NCBI RefSeq assembly: GCF_002354895.1
Contig: NZ_CP023439.1
Location: forward strand, 372,001 to 436,000
Direction of reading: 5' to 3'
Source of the DNA: Thauera sp. K11
GTDB taxonomy: Bacteria > Pseudomonadota > Gammaproteobacteria > Burkholderiales > Rhodocyclaceae
Length of the DNA stretch: 64,000 nt
This document shows positions 35,699-46,887 of the stretch, piece by piece. The notes below the pieces were generated by a model. The model saw nothing but the letters and a program-made list of their open reading frames with translations. It searched no databases and was not told where the DNA came from. A program made the position numbers and the translations under genes. Position 1 is the first letter of the stretch. Every line of letters starts with the position of its first letter.

Positions 35699-36142
35699 AT
35701 GTTCCAGGGAGCCGCTGCGCTCAGTCTTGATGCCAAGGGTCGCCTCGCGATCCCCGCGCGGCATCGGGATGCGCTCGCGGTCCAGGATGGCCAGGTGGTG
35801 ATCACGGCGCATCCGCATCGCTGCCTGCTCGTCTATCCCGTTCCGGCCTGGATTCCCATTCGCGATCAGGTGCTGGCCGCGCCCAGCTTCAACGAGCACG
35901 CGGCGATGCTCAAACGCCTGCTCGTGGGTTATGCGCAGGATGAGGCGCTGGATGCGGCCGGCCGCGTGCTGGTCGCGCCTTCGCTGCGCCAGTTCGCCCA
36001 GCTCGAGAAACAGGTGTGGCTGGTGGGGCAGGGCAGCCATTTCGAGCTGTGGTCGGATGCCCGCTGGCAGGAGCAGCAGGAAAAGATGCTGGCGCTGGCC
36101 ACCGAGGGGCTGCCGCCCGGATTCGAGAGCCTCGCCCTGTGA
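35699..36142 (+). CDS. mraZ: Transcriptional regulator MraZ
   Basis: A 147-residue AbrB-fold DNA-binding protein with two MraZ repeats ([20 protein letters not shown] near the N-terminus and [18 protein letters not shown] near residue 85). Start is the ATG at 35699 preceded by a GGGGG ribosome site; an upstream ATG at 35681 lacks one. MraZ heads the dcw operon and represses it through the repeats at 35629. Its stop overlaps the rsmH GTG (GTGA). Confidence 0.95.
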   Translation: MFQGAAALSLDAKGRLAIPARHRDALAVQDGQVVITAHPHRCLLVYPVPAWIPIRDQVLAAPSFNEHAAMLKRLLVGYAQDEALDAAGRVLVAPSLRQFAQLEKQVWLVGQGSHFELWSDARWQEQQEKMLALATEGLPPGFESLAL

Positions 36143-37077
36143 GCGGCGCACACGAACATGTCAGCGTGCTGCTCGCGGAGGCGATCGAGGCGCTGGCGAT
36201 CCGGTCCGACGGCATCTATGTGGACGGCACCTTCGGACGCGGCGGCCACAGCCGGGCGGTGCTCGCCCGGCTCGGCGGCGAGGGCCGGCTGATCGCGTTC
36301 GATCGTGATCCGGCGGCGATTGCGGCGGGGCGGGCGATCGACGATCGGCGGCTGACGCTGGTGCACCAGCCGTTCAGCACGCTCGATGCCGAACTGGAGC
36401 GGCTCGGCGTGGGGCAGGTGGATGGTGTCTTGCTGGACCTGGGGGTGTCATCTCCCCAGTTGGACGATGCCGCGCGCGGCATGAGTTTCAGATTCGATGC
36501 GCCTTTGGACATGCGCATGGACACGAGCCGCGGGCAGACCGTGGCGCAATGGCTGGCGGAGGCTTCCGTCGGCCAGATCACGGAGGTGCTCAGGGACTAT
36601 GGGGAAGAACGGTTTGCTCATGCGATTGCAAAGGCGATTGCAACTGCTCGGACAGGGGGGGCTGTTGCAACCACTGGACAACTTGCCGCGATCGTGGAAA
36701 AGGCGGTCCGTACACGCGAGCCGGGGCAGCACCCGGCGACACGCTCCTTCCAGGCTCTACGGATTTTCATCAATCAGGAGCTTGAAGAACTGACGTGCGC
36801 GCTGCCCGCCTGCGTCGCCCGCCTGCGTGCGGGCGGCAGGCTGGTGGTGATCAGCTTCCATTCGCTCGAAGACCGCATCGTGAAGCGCTTCATGCGCGAC
36901 GAGTCCCGCCCCCTGGTGCTGCCGGCCCGCCTGCCCGTGCGTGCGGCCGATCTGCCGCCGCCGAGGCTCGTCCTGGTGGGCAGGGCACGGCGCCCGGGTG
37001 CCGGTGAGGTGGCGGCCAATCCGCGCGCGCGCAGCGCGGTGATGCGCGTCGCCGAACGCAGCGGGGTGGGGGCGTGA
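36139..37077 (+). CDS. rsmH: 16S rRNA (cytosine1402-N4)-methyltransferase
   Basis: A 312-residue SAM-dependent enzyme that N4-methylates C1402 of 16S rRNA. It starts at the GTG overlapping the mraZ stop. Motifs [29 protein letters not shown] (SAM loop), [32 protein letters not shown] and [17 protein letters not shown] are conserved. It works on the same base as RsmI at 32178. The 3' end overlaps ftsL (GTGA). Confidence 0.97.
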   Translation: MSGAHEHVSVLLAEAIEALAIRSDGIYVDGTFGRGGHSRAVLARLGGEGRLIAFDRDPAAIAAGRAIDDRRLTLVHQPFSTLDAELERLGVGQVDGVLLDLGVSSPQLDDAARGMSFRFDAPLDMRMDTSRGQTVAQWLAEASVGQITEVLRDYGEERFAHAIAKAIATARTGGAVATTGQLAAIVEKAVRTREPGQHPATRSFQALRIFINQELEELTCALPACVARLRAGGRLVVISFHSLEDRIVKRFMRDESRPLVLPARLPVRAADLPPPRLVLVGRARRPGAGEVAANPRARSAVMRVAERSGVGA

Positions 37078-37340
37078 TCCGGCTCGACGCCATTCTCGTC
37101 GCCCTCGCGGTCGCCAGTGCGCTTGGCGTGGTCGCCTCGCAGCACCAGGCGCGCAAGCTGTTCGCGCAGCTCGAGCGCGAGCAGAACCGGGCGCACGGCC
37201 TCGAAGTGGAATGGGGGCAGTTGCAGCTCGAACAGAGCACCTGGGCATCTCACGCACGGGTCGAGAAGCTCGCGCACGACAAGCTGGGCATGCGTCCGCC
37301 GGTCCCTGCGCAGGTGGTCGTGGTGGAGCCGCAATCATGA
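37074..37340 (+). CDS. ftsL: Cell division protein FtsL
   Basis: An 88-residue bitopic membrane protein. One N-terminal helix ([20 protein letters not shown]) is followed by a periplasmic coiled coil ([20 protein letters not shown]) and a terminal segment with [17 protein letters not shown], typical for betaproteobacterial FtsL. FtsL forms a complex with FtsQ and FtsB that activates FtsWI septal synthesis. GTG start overlaps rsmH; the stop overlaps the ftsI ATG. Confidence 0.93.
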   Translation: MIRLDAILVALAVASALGVVASQHQARKLFAQLEREQNRAHGLEVEWGQLQLEQSTWASHARVEKLAHDKLGMRPPVPAQVVVVEPQS

Positions 37341-39097
37341 AGAACCAGCGTACCGTCACCTTCAATCACAATCCCCTGCTCAAGCGCGACCTGCCGGTGT
37401 GGCGGCCGCGCTTCGTGCTGCTGGCCCTGCTTGCGGGTTCGCTCACGCTGGGCGGGCGGGCCTTCTACCTGCAGGGGGTGAACAACGACTTCCTGCAGGC
37501 AAAGGGCGAATCGCGCTATGCGCGCATCCTCGAGGTGCCGGCGACCCGCGGCCGCATCACCGACCGCAACGGCGACATCCTCGCGGTGAGCACGCCGGTG
37601 CGCTCGATCTGGGCCATTCCTTCCGATGCCAAGCTGGAGCCGGCCGAGGCGCGCAAGCTCGCGGCGCTGCTCGAGATGGACGTGCGCGAACTCAACGACA
37701 AGCTCGCCGGCGCGCGCGACTTCGCCTACCTGAAGCGCCAGGTGGCGCCGGAGGCGGCACAGCGGGTCGTCGATCTCAAGCTGCCGGGCGTCCACCAGCA
37801 GCAGGAATACCGCCGCTACTATCCCGGCGGCGAGGTCATGGCCCACATGCTCGGCTTCACCAACGTCGAGGACAAGGGGCAGGAAGGCATCGAGCTCACC
37901 TTCGAGAGGCAGCTTGCCGGCAGGCCCGGCGCGCGCCGCGTGATCAAGGACCGGCGCGGCCAGGTGGTCGAGGACGTCGAGGCGATCCGTGCGCCGCGGG
38001 ACGGCGAGGACGTCACGCTGGCGATGGACGGCAAGATCCAGTACCTCGCGTGGACGGCGCTGCGCGATGCGATGACCACGCACAAGGCCAAGGCCGGCGC
38101 CGCGGTCGTGCTCGACGTGCGCACCGGCGAGGTGCTCGCCCTGGTGAACGCGCCGACCTACAACCCGAACAACCGCGCCAATCTCACCGGCGCGCAGTTG
38201 CGCAACCGGGTGTTCACCGACACCTACGAGCCGGGCTCGGTGATGAAGCCCTTCATCGTCGGGCTTGCGATCGAACGGGGCAAGGTCAAGCCGAACACCG
38301 CCATCGACACCAGTCCCGGGCGCCTGACCATCGGCTCGGCGACGATCTCGGATTCGCACCGGCACGGCGTGCTGACGGTGGCGGAAGTCATCCAGAAGTC
38401 GTCGAACATCGGCACCGTGAAGATGGCACTGCAGTTCAGCCCCGACGAAATGGGGCACCTGTTCGAGCAGGTCGGCTTCGGCACGCCGCTGAACATGGGA
38501 TTTCCCGGCGAGGCGAGCGGCCGTGTGCGTCCGCCGAGGACCTGGAAGCCGATCGAGCAGGCAACCATGTCCTACGGGCACGGCATCTCGGTGAGCCTCA
38601 TCCAGATGGCACGGGGCTACCTCGCCTTCGCGCGCGACGGCGAACTCGTGCCGCTGTCGCTCACCAGGCTCGATGCGCCGCCCGCCGTGGGGCGCCGCAT
38701 CTTCTCGCCGCAGACGGCGCGCGAGATGCGCGCGATGCTGGAAATGGCTTCCGGCCCGGGCGGCACCGCGCCCAAGGCGCAGGTGGCCGGCTACCGCGTG
38801 GCGGGCAAGACCGGAACGGCGCACAAGCTGGACGGCGGCCGCTACACGAACAAGTACGTGTCGTCCTACGTCGGCTTCGCGCCTGCCTCGAATCCGCGCC
38901 TGGTCGTGGCCGTGATGATCGATGAGCCGTCCGCCGGGCAGTACTTCGGCGGCACCGTCGCGGCGCCGGTCTTTGCGCGCATCGTCGAGGGGTCGCTGCG
39001 TACGATGGGGGTGGCGCCGGATGCACCGCTGACCCCGCTGCAACTCGCACGCAAGCCGGGCGACGCCGGCGCGGCGCCGGTGCGGGAGAGCATGTGA
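37337..39097 (+). CDS. ftsI: Septal peptidoglycan transpeptidase FtsI (PBP3)
   Basis: A 586-residue class B penicillin-binding protein. A single N-terminal anchor (FVLLALLAGSLTLGGRAFYL), the dimerisation domain with RGRITDRNGDILAVS, and a transpeptidase domain follow. The three active-site motifs are visible: SVMK (YEPGSVMKPF), SSN (IQKSSNIGT) and KTGT (AGKTGTAHK). It crosslinks new septal peptidoglycan with FtsW as polymerase partner. Overlaps ftsL (ATGA) and murE (GTGA). Confidence 0.97.
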   Translation: MKNQRTVTFNHNPLLKRDLPVWRPRFVLLALLAGSLTLGGRAFYLQGVNNDFLQAKGESRYARILEVPATRGRITDRNGDILAVSTPVRSIWAIPSDAKLEPAEARKLAALLEMDVRELNDKLAGARDFAYLKRQVAPEAAQRVVDLKLPGVHQQQEYRRYYPGGEVMAHMLGFTNVEDKGQEGIELTFERQLAGRPGARRVIKDRRGQVVEDVEAIRAPRDGEDVTLAMDGKIQYLAWTALRDAMTTHKAKAGAAVVLDVRTGEVLALVNAPTYNPNNRANLTGAQLRNRVFTDTYEPGSVMKPFIVGLAIERGKVKPNTAIDTSPGRLTIGSATISDSHRHGVLTVAEVIQKSSNIGTVKMALQFSPDEMGHLFEQVGFGTPLNMGFPGEASGRVRPPRTWKPIEQATMSYGHGISVSLIQMARGYLAFARDGELVPLSLTRLDAPPAVGRRIFSPQTAREMRAMLEMASGPGGTAPKAQVAGYRVAGKTGTAHKLDGGRYTNKYVSSYVGFAPASNPRLVVAVMIDEPSAGQYFGGTVAAPVFARIVEGSLRTMGVAPDAPLTPLQLARKPGDAGAAPVRESM

Positions 39098-40596
39098 GCG
39101 CGCCGGCCGCCCCCATACTCGAACGGCTGGCTGCCGCGGGCGTCCGTCCGCGCGGTATCGCCGCCGATTCGCGCAAGATCGGCGCGGGTGACGTCTTCGC
39201 CGCCTGGCCTGGCTACCAGACCGACGGCCGGCGTTACATCGGCGCCGCGATCGATCGCGGTGCGGCCGCCGTGCTGTGGGAATGCGGCGACGGTTTCCGC
39301 GCCGAATCCCTGCCCGTGCCGTCCGTGCCGGTGGAAGGTCTGCGCGACGCGGCGGGTTTTCTCGCCCACGAGATCTACGGCCGCCCGTCCGAGGCGCTGT
39401 GGCTCGCCGGCGTCACCGGCACCAACGGCAAGACCACCGTCAGCCAGTGGCTGGCGAGCATGCTGGAGCGGCTCGGCACGCGCTGCGGCGTGATCGGCAC
39501 GCTGGGCTGCGGCTTCCCCGGCCATCTGGCCGCCAGCCTGAACACCACGCCCGATGCCCTCGAACTGCACGGCATGTTGGCTTCCTTCGTGGCCGCCGGT
39601 GCCGGCGCGGCGGCGATGGAGGTCTCGTCCATCGGCCTGGACCAGGGGCGGGTCAACGGCGCGCAGGTGGACGTGGCGATCTTCACCAACCTCAGCCGCG
39701 ACCATCTCGACTACCACGGCACGATGGAGACCTACGCGGCGGCCAAGGCCAGGCTGTTCGACCTGCCGGGCGTACGCCGCGGCGTGATCAATCTCGACGA
39801 CGCCTTCGGCCTGCTGCAGGCGCGGAAGCTGGCCGCGGCCGGCGCGGAGCCGATCGGCTACACGCTGGCGGCCGGCGATGCCCCGGCACTTTCCGGCATC
39901 CGCGTGCTGGCCGCCGACCGCCTGCGCATCACCGCCACCGGCCTGCAGTTCGGCCTGTCGTGGGAGGGCCGGCGGGCCGAGGTGGGCGTGCGCATGGTGG
40001 CACCGTTCAACGTGTCGAACGTGCTCGCGGCGATCGGCGCGCTGCTGGCGCGCGGTGTCGCCCTCGACGACATCCTGCCGCTGGTGCCGCAGCTCACCCC
40101 GCCCGAAGGGCGCATGCAGCTCGTCGGCGGCGTAGGCGAACCGCTCGTCGTCATCGACTATGCGCACACGCCCGACGCCCTGGCCAAGGTGCTGGAGGCG
40201 GCCCGCGGCACGGCGGACACGCGCCGCGGGCGCGTGGTGTGCGTGTTCGGCTGCGGCGGCGACCGCGACCCCGGCAAGCGTCCGATCATGGGCGACGTGG
40301 CCCGCCAGCTCGCCGACCACGTCGTCATCACCAGCGACAACCCGCGCACCGAGGACCCGCTGCGCATCGTCGAGGCCGTCGCCGCCGGTGCCGGGCCCGC
40401 GGCCGACTGCATCGTCGACCGCGCCGAGGCCATCCGCCACGGCGTGACCGGAGCGGGGAGCGACGACGTCGTCGTCATCGCCGGCAAGGGGCACGAACCC
40501 TACCAGGAGATCCTGGGCGTACGCCTGCCGTTTTCCGATTTCGAGCAGGCGCGCGAAGCGCTGAAGCTCTGGCATGCACGGAGGGCCGGCCGATGA
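39094..40596 (+). CDS. murE: UDP-MurNAc-L-Ala-D-Glu:meso-diaminopimelate ligase
   Basis: A 500-residue Mur ligase. The ATP loop is [15 protein letters not shown], the substrate segment is SSIGLDQGRVNGAQVDVAIF followed by TNLSRDHLDYHG, and the DAP-specific recognition motif DNPRTEDP is present, so meso-DAP and not lysine is added. Adds the third amino acid of the peptidoglycan stem in the cytoplasm. GTG start overlaps ftsI; the stop overlaps murF by ATGA. Confidence 0.97.
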   Translation: MSAPAAPILERLAAAGVRPRGIAADSRKIGAGDVFAAWPGYQTDGRRYIGAAIDRGAAAVLWECGDGFRAESLPVPSVPVEGLRDAAGFLAHEIYGRPSEALWLAGVTGTNGKTTVSQWLASMLERLGTRCGVIGTLGCGFPGHLAASLNTTPDALELHGMLASFVAAGAGAAAMEVSSIGLDQGRVNGAQVDVAIFTNLSRDHLDYHGTMETYAAAKARLFDLPGVRRGVINLDDAFGLLQARKLAAAGAEPIGYTLAAGDAPALSGIRVLAADRLRITATGLQFGLSWEGRRAEVGVRMVAPFNVSNVLAAIGALLARGVALDDILPLVPQLTPPEGRMQLVGGVGEPLVVIDYAHTPDALAKVLEAARGTADTRRGRVVCVFGCGGDRDPGKRPIMGDVARQLADHVVITSDNPRTEDPLRIVEAVAAGAGPAADCIVDRAEAIRHGVTGAGSDDVVVIAGKGHEPYQEILGVRLPFSDFEQAREALKLWHARRAGR

Positions 40597-42017
40597 TGAT
40601 GCTCGACGACGCCGTGCGGGTGCTGGGCGCCCATGGCGCGCGCGCGCTCGGTGCCGTGCGCTTCGACACGGTGGGGACCGACAGCCGGTCGCTGGCGCCG
40701 GGACAACTGTTCGTCGCGCTGCGCGGCGAGCGCTTCGACGGTCACGATTTCGTCGCCGCTGCGGCGGCTGGCGGCGCTGCGGCAGCGATGGTCGATGCGC
40801 GCTGGGCGGACGTCCAGGCCGATCTGCCGGTCGCCGCGCCGCTGCCGCTCATCGTCGTGGACGACACGCGCCTCGCGCTCGGTACGCTGGCCGCGGCCTG
40901 GCGGGCGCGCTTCTCCGTCCCGCTGATCGGCGTCACCGGCAGCAACGGCAAGACGACGGTCAAGGAAATGTGCGCCGCCATCCTGCGGGCGCAGGCGCGC
41001 CGCGACGGCTTCGGCGAGGAGGCGGTGCTGGCGACGCAGGGCAACCTGAACAACGACATCGGCCTGCCGCTGACCCTGCTCAAGCTGCGCGATTTCCATC
41101 GCGCCGCCGTGATCGAGATGGGCATGAACCGTCCGGGCGAGATCGCCTACCTGACCGGGCTGTCGCGTCCCACCGTGGCGATCGTGAACAACGCCCAGCG
41201 CGCCCACCTGCAGGGCATGGGTTCGCTCGAGGAAGTCGCGCGCGAGAAGGGTTCGATCTACGAGGGGCTGGGTGCCGGCGGTATCGCCGTCGTCAATGCC
41301 GACGAGGCTTATGCCGACTACTGGCGGGCACTCAATGCCGGCCGCACGATTGTGACATTCGGTATCGACGAGGCCGCCGACGTGCATGCCGCGTGTACCC
41401 TGCGCGGCTTCGGTGCCCGCGTCGAACTCGATACGCCGCAGGGCCGCACCGCGTTCGATCTGCAGGTGCCGGGCATGCACAACGCGCGCAACGCCGTCGG
41501 CGCCGCCGCGGCCTGCCTGGCCGCCGGCGTCACGGTCGATGCGGTGGCCGAAGGGCTGGCCGGCTTCGCCGGCACGCGCGGCCGGCTGCAACGCCGGCCG
41601 GGGCCCAGCGGTGCGGTGGTGCTGGACGACAGCTACAACGCCAACCCCGACTCGGTGCGGGCCGGCATCGACGTACTCGCCGCGATGCCGGGGCGCACCT
41701 ATCTAGTACTCGGCGACATGGGCGAGATCGGCGATGCGAGCGCGCAGCTCCACGACGAGATCGGAGGCTACGCCAAGAGCAAGGGCATCGACGGCCTGTA
41801 CGCGCTGGGCGACATGAGCGCGGTGGCGGCGCGCAACTTCGGCGAGGGCGGCCAGCATTTCCCGTCGGTCGAGGCGCTGGTGGCGGCGCTGTCCGGGCAC
41901 CTGGATGCCGATAGCGTGGTGCTGGTGAAAGGCTCGCGTTTCATGCGGATGGAGAGGGTGGCGGACGCGCTTGCGGCAGTGCACAATTCGCCCCCCGTGA
42001 AGACTACCGGCTCGTAA
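40593..42017 (+). CDS. murF: UDP-MurNAc-tripeptide:D-alanyl-D-alanine ligase
   Basis: A 474-residue Mur ligase adding D-Ala-D-Ala to complete the pentapeptide. ATP loop [55 protein letters not shown] and [16 protein letters not shown] are family motifs. Three consecutive ATG codons begin at 40593; the first overlaps the murE stop. It ends one base before mraY, the only place between rsmH and murC where adjacent genes do not overlap. Confidence 0.96.
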   Translation: MMMLDDAVRVLGAHGARALGAVRFDTVGTDSRSLAPGQLFVALRGERFDGHDFVAAAAAGGAAAAMVDARWADVQADLPVAAPLPLIVVDDTRLALGTLAAAWRARFSVPLIGVTGSNGKTTVKEMCAAILRAQARRDGFGEEAVLATQGNLNNDIGLPLTLLKLRDFHRAAVIEMGMNRPGEIAYLTGLSRPTVAIVNNAQRAHLQGMGSLEEVAREKGSIYEGLGAGGIAVVNADEAYADYWRALNAGRTIVTFGIDEAADVHAACTLRGFGARVELDTPQGRTAFDLQVPGMHNARNAVGAAAACLAAGVTVDAVAEGLAGFAGTRGRLQRRPGPSGAVVLDDSYNANPDSVRAGIDVLAAMPGRTYLVLGDMGEIGDASAQLHDEIGGYAKSKGIDGLYALGDMSAVAARNFGEGGQHFPSVEALVAALSGHLDADSVVLVKGSRFMRMERVADALAAVHNSPPVKTTGS

Positions 42018-42018
42018 A

Positions 42019-43107
42019 ATGCTGCTCGAACTCGCCCTCTGGCTCGGCCAGGACATCCGCGGTTTCAACGTCATCGGCTACATCACGCTGCGCACCGTGC
42101 TCGCCGCGCTCACCGCGCTGGCGATCTCGCTCGTGGCCGGGCCGGGCGTGATCCGCTGGCTCGCCGCCAAGAAGATCGGCCAGGCGGTGCGCGACGACGG
42201 CCCCAAGTCGCACCTGACCAAGGCCGGCACGCCGACGATGGGCGGGGCGCTGATCCTGATCGCGATCGGCATCACCGTGCTGCTGTGGGGCGATCTCAAG
42301 AACAGCTACGTGTGGGTGACGCTGTTCGTGACCCTGGGCTTCGGCGCCGTGGGCTGGGTGGACGACTGGCGCAAGGTCGTGCATCGCGACCCGAAGGGCC
42401 TCGCCAGCCGCTGGAAGTATCTGTGGACCTCGGCGATCGCGCTCGCCGCGGCGATCTTCCTCGGCCTGACCGCCGACACCCCGGCGCAGACCGAACTGAT
42501 CGTGCCCTTCTTCAAGGCGGTGGCCTATCCGCTGGGCGTGATCGGCTTCATCGCGCTGACCTATTTCGTCATCAACGGCACCAGCCACGCGGTCAACCTG
42601 ACCGACGGGCTCGACGGCCTGGCGATCATGCCCACCGTGATGGTCGCCGGTGCGCTGGCCATCTTCGCCTACGTCGCGGGGCATGCCGGCTTCTCGAAAT
42701 ACCTGGGGGTGCCCTACGTCGCCGGGGCCGGCGAACTCGCGGTGTTCTGCGGCGCGATCTGCGGTGCCGGCCTCGGCTTCCTGTGGTTCAACGCCTATCC
42801 GGCCGAGGTCTTCATGGGCGACGTCGGCGCGCTGGCGCTGGGAGCGGCGCTGGGCACGATCGCGGTGGTCGTGCGGCAGGAGATCGTGCTCTTCATCATG
42901 GGTGGCCTGTTCGTCGCCGAGACGCTGTCGGTGATGGTGCAGGTGCTCTATTTCAAGGCCACCGGCGGCAAGCGCATTTTTCGCATGGCGCCGCTGCATC
43001 ACCATTACGAACTGGGCGGCTGGAAGGAAACGCAGGTGGTGGTCCGCTTCTGGATCATCACCATCATGCTCGTGCTGTTCGGTCTGTCGACGCTGAAACT
43101 CAGATGA
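42019..43107 (+). CDS. mraY: Phospho-N-acetylmuramoyl-pentapeptide transferase
   Basis: A 362-residue inner-membrane enzyme with about ten helices that makes lipid I from UDP-MurNAc-pentapeptide and undecaprenyl phosphate. The catalytic and substrate motifs are [40 protein letters not shown] and [13 protein letters not shown]. Length and motifs are standard. ATG follows the murF TAA by one base. Confidence 0.98.
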   Translation: MLLELALWLGQDIRGFNVIGYITLRTVLAALTALAISLVAGPGVIRWLAAKKIGQAVRDDGPKSHLTKAGTPTMGGALILIAIGITVLLWGDLKNSYVWVTLFVTLGFGAVGWVDDWRKVVHRDPKGLASRWKYLWTSAIALAAAIFLGLTADTPAQTELIVPFFKAVAYPLGVIGFIALTYFVINGTSHAVNLTDGLDGLAIMPTVMVAGALAIFAYVAGHAGFSKYLGVPYVAGAGELAVFCGAICGAGLGFLWFNAYPAEVFMGDVGALALGAALGTIAVVVRQEIVLFIMGGLFVAETLSVMVQVLYFKATGGKRIFRMAPLHHHYELGGWKETQVVVRFWIITIMLVLFGLSTLKLR

Positions 43108-44564
43108 GCCAGGGACCCGCGCACCCGCTTCGACCGCTGCCCGCCGGGGAGGCGGGGCGGGGCATCTGCACGCTCACCGGAAAGCACGTCCTGGTCCTCG
43201 GGCTCGGCGAATCGGGCCTGGCGATGGCGCGCTGGTGCGCGCTGCGCGGCGCGCGCGTGCGCGTGGCGGACAGCCGCGCACGGCCGCCGGGCGGCGACAC
43301 GCTGCGCGACGACGCTCCACTGGCCGAGATCATCGCCGGGGCCTTCGGTTTCGAGGTGCTCGACGGCATCGACCTCGTCGCCGTCAGTCCCGGGCTGGAC
43401 CCGCGCGTCGGCGTCGTCGCCGAGGCGCGCCGCCGCGGGCTGCCGGTCACCGGCGAGATGAGCCTGTTCGCGCAGGCGCTCGACGAGCTGGGCGTGCGCG
43501 GCCAGACGCGCATCCTCGCCATCACCGGCACCAACGGCAAGACCACGACCACCGCGCTCACGGCGGCGCTGGCGGGTGCCGCCGGCCTCGACGCGGTCGC
43601 CGCGGGCAACATCAGCCCGGCGGCGCTGGACGTGCTGATGGAACGGCTCGAACTGGGCCTGCACATGCCGCAATGCTGGGTGCTGGAGCTGTCGAGCTTC
43701 CAGATCGAGACCCTGACCGGGCTCGATGCCGATGCCGCGGCCGTGCTCAACGTCACCGACGACCATCTCGACCGCTACGCCGGCCTCGGCGAGTATGCCG
43801 CGACCAAGGCGGCGATCTTCCAGGGGCGGGGCGTTCAGGTCCTGAATCGCGACGATCCCCGGGTCGAGGCGATGGCGCTGCCCGGGCGGCGCGCGATCCG
43901 CTTCGGCACCGGCCCGGCCGGGGGCGACACCGACTACGGCCTGCTCGAGGCCGACGGGCGCACCTGGCTCGCACGTGGCCGGGAGCGCCTGCTGGCGCTC
44001 GACGAACTGCCGCTCGCCGGCCGCCACAACGCGGCCAACGCGCTCGCGGCGCTGGCGCTGTGCGAGGGCGGACTCGGGATGGGGCCGCAGGCGCTGCTCG
44101 ACGGCCTGCGGGCGTTCCGTGGTCTGCCGCACCGGGTCGAACTGGTCGCCGAGCGTGCCGACGGCGTGCGCTACTACGACGACTCGAAGGGCACCAACGT
44201 CGGCGCGACGGTCGCCGCGCTCGACGGCCTGTCCAGGCCGGTCGTGCTGATCGCGGGCGGGGATGGCAAGGGCCAGGATTTCTCGCCCCTCGCCGCCGTG
44301 CTCGCGCGCCACGCGCGCGCAGTCGTGCTCATCGGCCGCGACGCCGCGCTGATCGAGGCCGCGGTGGGCGGATGCGGCGTGCCGCTGGAGCATGCCGCCG
44401 ATCTCGACCGCGCGGTGGAGCGCGCCGATGCGCTGGCGCAGCCTGGCGACGCGGTGCTGCTGTCGCCCGCCTGCGCCAGCCTCGACATGTTCCGCAACTA
44501 TGCCCATCGCGCCGAGATGTTCGTCGGCGCGGTGCGCCGTCTGCCGGGAGTGAGCCCGCGATGA
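43104..44564 (+). CDS. murD: UDP-MurNAc-L-alanine:D-glutamate ligase
   Basis: A 486-residue Mur ligase adding D-Glu. The conserved start [20 protein letters not shown] begins only at about residue 27. Residues 3-20 are an unusual insertion ([18 protein letters not shown]) resembling a translated short palindromic repeat. ATP loop is [40 protein letters not shown] and [16 protein letters not shown] are typical. The ATG overlapping the mraY stop (ATGA) is the only well-placed start, so the insertion is probably translated. Confidence 0.95.
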   Translation: MSQGPAHPLRPLPAGEAGRGICTLTGKHVLVLGLGESGLAMARWCALRGARVRVADSRARPPGGDTLRDDAPLAEIIAGAFGFEVLDGIDLVAVSPGLDPRVGVVAEARRRGLPVTGEMSLFAQALDELGVRGQTRILAITGTNGKTTTTALTAALAGAAGLDAVAAGNISPAALDVLMERLELGLHMPQCWVLELSSFQIETLTGLDADAAAVLNVTDDHLDRYAGLGEYAATKAAIFQGRGVQVLNRDDPRVEAMALPGRRAIRFGTGPAGGDTDYGLLEADGRTWLARGRERLLALDELPLAGRHNAANALAALALCEGGLGMGPQALLDGLRAFRGLPHRVELVAERADGVRYYDDSKGTNVGATVAALDGLSRPVVLIAGGDGKGQDFSPLAAVLARHARAVVLIGRDAALIEAAVGGCGVPLEHAADLDRAVERADALAQPGDAVLLSPACASLDMFRNYAHRAEMFVGAVRRLPGVSPR

Positions 44565-45820
44565 ATACGCGTGCCTCGACGCGCCCGCCGCTCCGTCCCG
44601 GCTCCCTCCTCGGTGCGCTGAACCCGTTCCGGCGCCGCGCGGGCGGGGAGGCCGCACGCGCGGCCGGACGCCTGGCGCGGCCGATCGGGCCCGCGCATGA
44701 ACTCGATCTGGTCCTCATCTGGTCGGCTGCCGGCCTGCTGCTGCTGGGCCTCGTCATGGTGTATTCGGCATCGATCGCGACGGCCGAGGGCAGCCGCTTC
44801 ACCGGCTATCAGCAGCATTATTTCCTGATGCGCCACGCCGTCTTCCTTGCCATAGGCGTCGGCATCGGCCTTGCCGCCTTCCAGTTGTCGATGGCGCAGT
44901 GGCAGCGGCTGGCGCCGGCCCTGTTCGTATCGGGCGTGGTGCTGCTGGTGGTCGTGCTGATCCCCGGGCTGGGCCGGGAAGTCAATGGCGCGCAGCGCTG
45001 GCTGGGCTTTGGCCCGATCAATCTGCAGCCGTCCGAGCTGATGAAGATCTTCGCCGCCCTCTACGCGGCCGACTACACGGTGCGCAAGCTCGACGTGATG
45101 GGCAGCTTCCGCCGCGGCTTCCTGCCGATGATGGCGGTGATCCTGTTCGTGGGCTTCCTGCTGCTGCGCGAACCCGACTTCGGCGCCTTCGTCGTGATCA
45201 CGACGATCGCCTTCGGCGTGCTGTTCCTCGGCGGCGTGAACGTGCGCGTGTTCGCGCTGCTGGCGGTGGTGGCGGTGATCGGCTTCATCATCCTGATCTG
45301 GACCTCGCCCTACCGCCGCGACCGCCTGTTCGGCTTCATGGACCCGTGGCAGGACGCCTTCGGCAAGGGCTACCAGTTGTCGCATGCGCTGATCGCCTTC
45401 GGCCGCGGCGAGTGGTTCGGCGTCGGCCTCGGTGCCAGCGTGGAGAAGCTCTTCTACCTGCCCGAAGCGCACACCGACTTTCTGCTCGCGGTGATCGCCG
45501 AGGAACTGGGCCTGGCCGGCGTGCTGGTCGTCGTCGCGCTGTTCGCGCTGCTGGTGCAGCGCGCCTTCGTGATCGGGCGCGAGGCGATCAAGCTCGAGCG
45601 CTACTTCTCCGGCCTCGTCGCGCAGGGCATCGGGCTGTGGTTCGGCGTGCAGTCCTTCATCAACATGGGCGTGAACATGGGTCTGCTGCCGACCAAGGGC
45701 CTCACGCTGCCGCTGATGAGCTTCGGCGGTTCGGGCATCGTCGCCAACTGCGTGGCGCTCGCCATCCTGCTGCGCGTCGACTGGGAAGTGCGCCAGCTCA
45801 AGCGGGGTGCGACGCCATGA
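44561..45820 (+). CDS. ftsW: Septal peptidoglycan glycosyltransferase FtsW (SEDS family)
   Basis: A 419-residue inner-membrane protein. An Arg/Pro-rich cytoplasmic N-terminus of about 45 residues precedes ten helices. SEDS motifs: [44 protein letters not shown] and [23 protein letters not shown]. Polymerises lipid II at the septum together with FtsI. ATGA overlaps at both ends place it tightly in the operon. Confidence 0.97.
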   Translation: MNTRASTRPPLRPGSLLGALNPFRRRAGGEAARAAGRLARPIGPAHELDLVLIWSAAGLLLLGLVMVYSASIATAEGSRFTGYQQHYFLMRHAVFLAIGVGIGLAAFQLSMAQWQRLAPALFVSGVVLLVVVLIPGLGREVNGAQRWLGFGPINLQPSELMKIFAALYAADYTVRKLDVMGSFRRGFLPMMAVILFVGFLLLREPDFGAFVVITTIAFGVLFLGGVNVRVFALLAVVAVIGFIILIWTSPYRRDRLFGFMDPWQDAFGKGYQLSHALIAFGRGEWFGVGLGASVEKLFYLPEAHTDFLLAVIAEELGLAGVLVVVALFALLVQRAFVIGREAIKLERYFSGLVAQGIGLWFGVQSFINMGVNMGLLPTKGLTLPLMSFGGSGIVANCVALAILLRVDWEVRQLKRGATP

Positions 45821-46887
45821 AGACGCTGATGGTCATGGCCGGCGGCACCGGCGGCCACATCTTCCCGGGCGTCGCGGTGGCCGACACGTTGCGCGCCAAG
45901 GGCTGGCGCATCGTCTGGATGGGCAATCCGGACGGCATGGAGGCGCGCATCGTGCCTCAGCGCGGCTACGACGCCGCCTGGGTACGCTTCGGCGCGCTGC
46001 GCGGCAAGGGCCTGCTGCGCAAGCTGATGCTGCCGCTCAACCTGCTGTCGGGCTTCGTCCAGGCGCTGCGCGAACTGCGTCGCGCCCGCCCCGACGTGGT
46101 GCTGGGCATGGGCGGCTACATCACCTTTCCCGGCGGCATGATGGCGGCCCTGCTGGGGCAGCCGCTGGTGCTGCACGAGCAGAACTCGGTGGCGGGCCTC
46201 GCCAACCGCGTTCTCGCCAGCGTGGCCGATTGCGTGCTGTCCGGTTTCCCCGACGTGCTGAAGGGGGCGAGCTGGGTCGGCAATCCGGTACGCGACGAGA
46301 TCACCGAGGTGGCGCCGCCGGCCGAACGCTTCTCGGTGCGCAGCGGCCCGCTGCGCCTGCTGGTGGTGGGCGGGAGCCTGGGAGCGGCCGTGCTCAACGA
46401 AACCGTGCCGCAGGCGCTCGCGCGCCTGCCGGCGCAGTCCCGGCCCACGGTGGTGCATCAGGCCGGGGAGAAGCAGCTCGAGGCCCTGCGCGCGGCGTAT
46501 GCCGCGGCTGGCGTCGAGGGCGACCTGCGTCCGTTCATCGACGACATGGCGCGCGCCTACGCCGAGGCCGACCTCGTGGTCTGCCGCGCCGGCGCGCTCA
46601 CCGTGGCCGAACTGGCGGCGGTCGGTGCGGCCAGCCTGCTGGTGCCCTTCCCGCACGCGGTGGACGACCACCAGACCGGCAACGCGCGCTTCCTCGCCGA
46701 CAAGGATGCCGCCTGGCTGTTGCCGCAGAACGAACTCACAGCCGAACGACTGGCCGGCATCCTCGCCAGCGCGGACCGTCAGCGCCTGCTGCGGATGGCC
46801 GAGAACGCCCGCGCGCAGGCCAGGCCGCGCGCCACCGAGGCGGTCGCGCGCGTCTGCGAGGAGCTTGCCGGCGGAGGCAATCCATGA
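45817..46887 (+). CDS. murG: UDP-GlcNAc:lipid I N-acetylglucosaminyltransferase
   Basis: A 356-residue GT-B enzyme of the inner-membrane inner face that makes lipid II. The glycine-rich start [20 protein letters not shown], the lipid-binding [31 protein letters not shown], and the UDP-GlcNAc-binding [16 protein letters not shown] with [14 protein letters not shown] are all clear. Length is normal. Confidence 0.98.
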   Translation: MKTLMVMAGGTGGHIFPGVAVADTLRAKGWRIVWMGNPDGMEARIVPQRGYDAAWVRFGALRGKGLLRKLMLPLNLLSGFVQALRELRRARPDVVLGMGGYITFPGGMMAALLGQPLVLHEQNSVAGLANRVLASVADCVLSGFPDVLKGASWVGNPVRDEITEVAPPAERFSVRSGPLRLLVVGGSLGAAVLNETVPQALARLPAQSRPTVVHQAGEKQLEALRAAYAAAGVEGDLRPFIDDMARAYAEADLVVCRAGALTVAELAAVGAASLLVPFPHAVDDHQTGNARFLADKDAAWLLPQNELTAERLAGILASADRQRLLRMAENARAQARPRATEAVARVCEELAGGGNP

